The position numbers and the translations under genes are program-made. The notes under the pieces are model-generated. The model was not told the DNA's origin and searched no databases. It saw only the letters and a program-made list of their open reading frames with translations. Source: Achromobacter animicus (GTDB taxonomy: Bacteria; Pseudomonadota; Gammaproteobacteria; Burkholderiales; Burkholderiaceae_B). Taken from it: a DNA stretch of 64,000 nucleotides. The DNA is taken from positions 744,001 through 808,000 of the forward strand of contig NZ_CADIJM010000002.1 in the NCBI RefSeq assembly GCF_902859585.1, in the 5' to 3' direction. This document shows positions 61,993 to 64,000 of the stretch, piece after piece (within the stretch, counting starts at the first letter, position 1; every line of letters starts with the position of its first letter).

Positions 61993-63186
61993 TCAGGGTT
62001 CGATGCGCCAGTGCCGCACCGTCCAAGGTTCGAACTGGTCTGGCGTGAAGTCCATGCCGAGGCCAGGACCGTCGGGTAGCGCCGCACATCCGTTGGACTG
62101 AATCGCCGGGCCGGCCAGCGCGATGAGCGGATTGCCGGTCACGTCGTACTCCACGAACGGATAGCTGGCCCACGCGCCGCCGCGCGACGGCATCTGTGTC
62201 GCCGCGATCTGCAGCGAGGCCAGAAAGTTGATGGCGGTGCCGAAGGCATGCGGCATGACGGCGATGTCCCGGCTTTCCGCCAGGGCCGCGACCTTGCGAT
62301 AGCCCGTGAAGCCGCCGCATACGCCTAAGTCCGGTTGCAGCACGCCGACGGCGCCGGCGCGCAGGAAGGCGTCGAAGCCGGCCAGGCTGCCGATGGCTTC
62401 TCCGCCGGCGATGGCGCAGGCAGTTGCCTGGGCGGTGGCGGCGTAGCCGTCCAGGTTCTCCGGCGCGACGGGCTCTTCGATCCACAGCGGGCGCGCCGGT
62501 TCAATCAGCGAAGCGGCCAGGCGCGCCGCCGCCGTGCCGTAGCCCTGGTTCATGTCGAGCATGAAGTCAGCGTCGGGGCCGATCAGCGCGCGCACGTGCT
62601 GCGCCATGACGGCATCCGCCTGCGGAGAGACACCCGCGCGCGGCTTGACCGCCTTGAATCCCTGGCTGAGTAGCGATTCGATCTCACGGGGATAGTTGCC
62701 ATAGGGATCATCGCCCTCGGCAATGAAGGGGCCGCTGGCGTAGCACGGCAGTTCACGCCTCACCGCGCCGCCCAGCATCTGCGCGATGCTCACGCCGTGT
62801 GCGCGGGCCGCGATGTCATGCAACGCCATGTCCAACGCGGAGATCGCCATCATGGCCGGCCCGCGCTTGTCATAGCCGATGCGCGGCACCAGGTCGGCGT
62901 AGATCGCGCCGTGATCGAGCGCAGACCGGCCGCACACCAGCGGGCCAAGCTGCTGCTGGATCAAGGCCGCCGCGGCCCACGGCGAGGAGAAGACTTCCCC
63001 CCATCCACGAAGCCCGTTGTCGGTGCGGATCTCCAGGGCGAGAAACTCGCGTTTGCGCATGAACGTGCGCGCGTTGCCGAGCGGCACCCGGGGTGTATAA
63101 GCCAGGTGGTAGCCGTTGATCTGAGTGACTTTCAAAATGGATGCCGAGCTGAATGGGATCGGTCCAGTTTGGAGCTCGAGTAGCAT
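61993..63186 (-). CDS. Mandelate racemase/muconate lactonizing enzyme family protein
   Basis: A 397-residue enolase-superfamily enzyme. The capping domain spans about 1-135 (LALEIRTDNGLRGWGEVFSS). The barrel has the Lys-x-Arg pair in KAVKPRAGVS near residue 180, metal ligands in FMLDMNQGYG near 208, WIEEPVAPEN near 235 and IAGGEAIGSLAGFD near 262, and a His in VMPHAFGTAINF near 312, which fits sugar-acid dehydratase types (substrate unknown). The listed ATG lies only 31 bases from the divergent LysR start; a TTG at 63135 (LKVTQINGY) would start at the family N-terminus and leave a normal promoter gap, so the true start may be there. Confidence 0.9.
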   Translation of the reverse strand: MLLELQTGPIPFSSASILKVTQINGYHLAYTPRVPLGNARTFMRKREFLALEIRTDNGLRGWGEVFSSPWAAAALIQQQLGPLVCGRSALDHGAIYADLVPRIGYDKRGPAMMAISALDMALHDIAARAHGVSIAQMLGGAVRRELPCYASGPFIAEGDDPYGNYPREIESLLSQGFKAVKPRAGVSPQADAVMAQHVRALIGPDADFMLDMNQGYGTAAARLAASLIEPARPLWIEEPVAPENLDGYAATAQATACAIAGGEAIGSLAGFDAFLRAGAVGVLQPDLGVCGGFTGYRKVAALAESRDIAVMPHAFGTAINFLASLQIAATQMPSRGGAWASYPFVEYDVTGNPLIALAGPAIQSNGCAALPDGPGLGMDFTPDQFEPWTVRHWRIEP

Positions 63187-63211
63187 ACGGTCAAATACAT
63201 AGCCAATGCTG

Positions 63212-63223
63212 TTTCATATGAAA
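63212..63223. promoter_or_regulatory. Palindrome over the LysR start codon
   Basis: TTTCATATGAAA is a perfect 12-bp palindrome that contains the LysR ATG. It lies between the divergent genes and is a candidate autoregulatory site; a T-N11-A pattern is present but is common by chance. Confidence 0.35.
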
Positions 63224-64000
63224 TCCCTTATACGTCCGCGCGAGATGGAGCTGGTGGCCGCGATCTGCCGTACGGGTTCGGTGACCCAGGCCGCGGAGGC
63301 GTGCAGCCTCACGCAGCCGGGCGCCAGCGCCATGCTCAAAGAGCTGGAAGTCCGGTTGGGGGCGACGTTGTTTTCGCGGCGCCACCGACGGCTGGAGCTG
63401 ACGGCGGCGGGGCAAGCCTTGCTGCCGGAGATCACGCATGCGCTAGCGGCGCTGGATGCCGTCGACAAGCTTGCGCAAAGCCTGGGGAACCGCCGGCGCG
63501 AACAACTGATCATCGGCACGGTGTCCGCCACGGGCGCCAGCGTGCTGCCTGCAGTGCTTAAACAGCTGCAGGACGCGGATCCGCTACTGTCGGTGGTGCT
63601 GCGCGTGGGAACGGCTGCCGAAGTCGTCGAGATGGCCATCGCGCAGCGCATTGACCTTGGCGTCATCCTCGGGGCGGGGGCGCATCAGCACGCCAACTTT
63701 GAAAAGATCGCGGACCTGGGCCTGGTTTGCGTCGTGCGTCCGGACCACGCGTGGGCGTCGCTGCCGGAGGTCACCGTGGATATGCTGGCGTCGGAGCGGT
63801 TCATCGGTCACAGCCGGCACCTTCCGGTCGGCGCGCTGACGGCGCAGGTGCTGGAGGAGGCTGGGCTGTCCTGCCGCCCCGCGATTGAAGTGATGCAGTT
63901 CTCCGCGGCGTGCGCGCTGACGGATGCAGGGTGCGGTCCGGCGGTGCTTGAGAGCGTGACGGGGGAATATGCCCGCCGTTTGGGTTTGGTCCCGGTTCCC
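63218..64000 (+). CDS. LysR-family transcriptional regulator (3' partial)
   Basis: The first 261 residues of a LysR regulator; no stop is met before the window ends, so about 40 residues are missing. The winged helix spans residues 1-65: MELVAAICRTGSVTQAAEAC, LTQPGASAMLKELEVRLGATL and FSRRHRRLELTAAGQALLP. The effector domain starts EQLIIGTVSATGASVLPAVL near residue 92. It is divergent from the enolase-superfamily and Bug genes, the usual arrangement for a regulator responding to their substrate. No Shine-Dalgarno is seen before the ATG, which is inside a palindrome. Confidence 0.93.
   Translation, partial: MKSLIRPREMELVAAICRTGSVTQAAEACSLTQPGASAMLKELEVRLGATLFSRRHRRLELTAAGQALLPEITHALAALDAVDKLAQSLGNRRREQLIIGTVSATGASVLPAVLKQLQDADPLLSVVLRVGTAAEVVEMAIAQRIDLGVILGAGAHQHANFEKIADLGLVCVVRPDHAWASLPEVTVDMLASERFIGHSRHLPVGALTAQVLEEAGLSCRPAIEVMQFSAACALTDAGCGPAVLESVTGEYARRLGLVPVP

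Overview
The window is a gene-dense, GC-rich stretch of chromosome. It looks like a betaproteobacterium of the Alcaligenaceae, most likely Achromobacter or a close Bordetella relative. Reasons: Bug-type tricarboxylate binding proteins at both ends, long runs of ABC importers for organic nitrogen and peptides, a FecI/FecR/TonB receptor unit, glycine-rich autotransporters, and codon use that fills the opposite strand with long false ORFs. I saw no rRNA, tRNA, CRISPR array, insertion sequence or phage gene. The genus is inferred from gene content only.

Layout. (1) 1-846: the end of a Bug binding protein. (2) 931-9885, minus strand: a nine-gene operon with a urea/amide-type ABC importer (binding protein, two permeases, two ATPases), an amidase-signature hydrolase, a cytoplasmic AmiC-like sensor, an AmiR-like ANTAR antiterminator and an iron alcohol dehydrogenase. 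Its 5' leader (about 9886-10111) holds two adjacent 5-bp hairpins with 6-nt loops, the layout expected of an ANTAR RNA target. (3) 10240-13543: an unknown repeat protein, an esterase and an NTF2-like protein. (4) 13561-21283, minus strand: a peptide-type ABC importer behind a BisC-like molybdoenzyme. (5) 21487-24195: a MocR regulator with a perfect palindrome at its promoter, converging on a BenE benzoate transporter.

(6) 24326-36780 looks like a light/oxidative-stress island. It holds an iron-sulfur photolyase, two lipocalins, two ECF sigma/RskA anti-sigma pairs, a DUF3455 secreted protein, and a membrane-lipid operon (desaturase, FAD oxidoreductase, DUF1365, two CFA-synthase-like methyltransferases, DUF1295). 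The promoters of the DUF3455 gene and of the lipid operon share GCATCC-N16-(C/T)GTA, suggesting one ECF factor drives both. (7) 36866-50286: a Rap1a/Tai immunity-like protein, two large autotransporters, a small membrane protein and a TPR protein with a glycosyltransferase-like end.

(8) 50370-56774: a PmrAB/QseBC-type two-component system (minus strand) diverging from a tightly coupled five-gene operon. That operon encodes a thermostable-hemolysin family protein, an acyl-adenylating enzyme, a heme-oxygenase-like diiron protein, an SDR and a periplasmic TPR protein. A PmrA-like direct repeat lies between them. This resembles an uncharacterised small-molecule or lipid-modifying pathway and is my best candidate for an undescribed system. 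(9) 56776-60789: a FecI-FecR-TonB receptor iron uptake unit. (10) 60937-64000: a Bug protein and an enolase-superfamily enzyme facing a LysR regulator that runs off the window.
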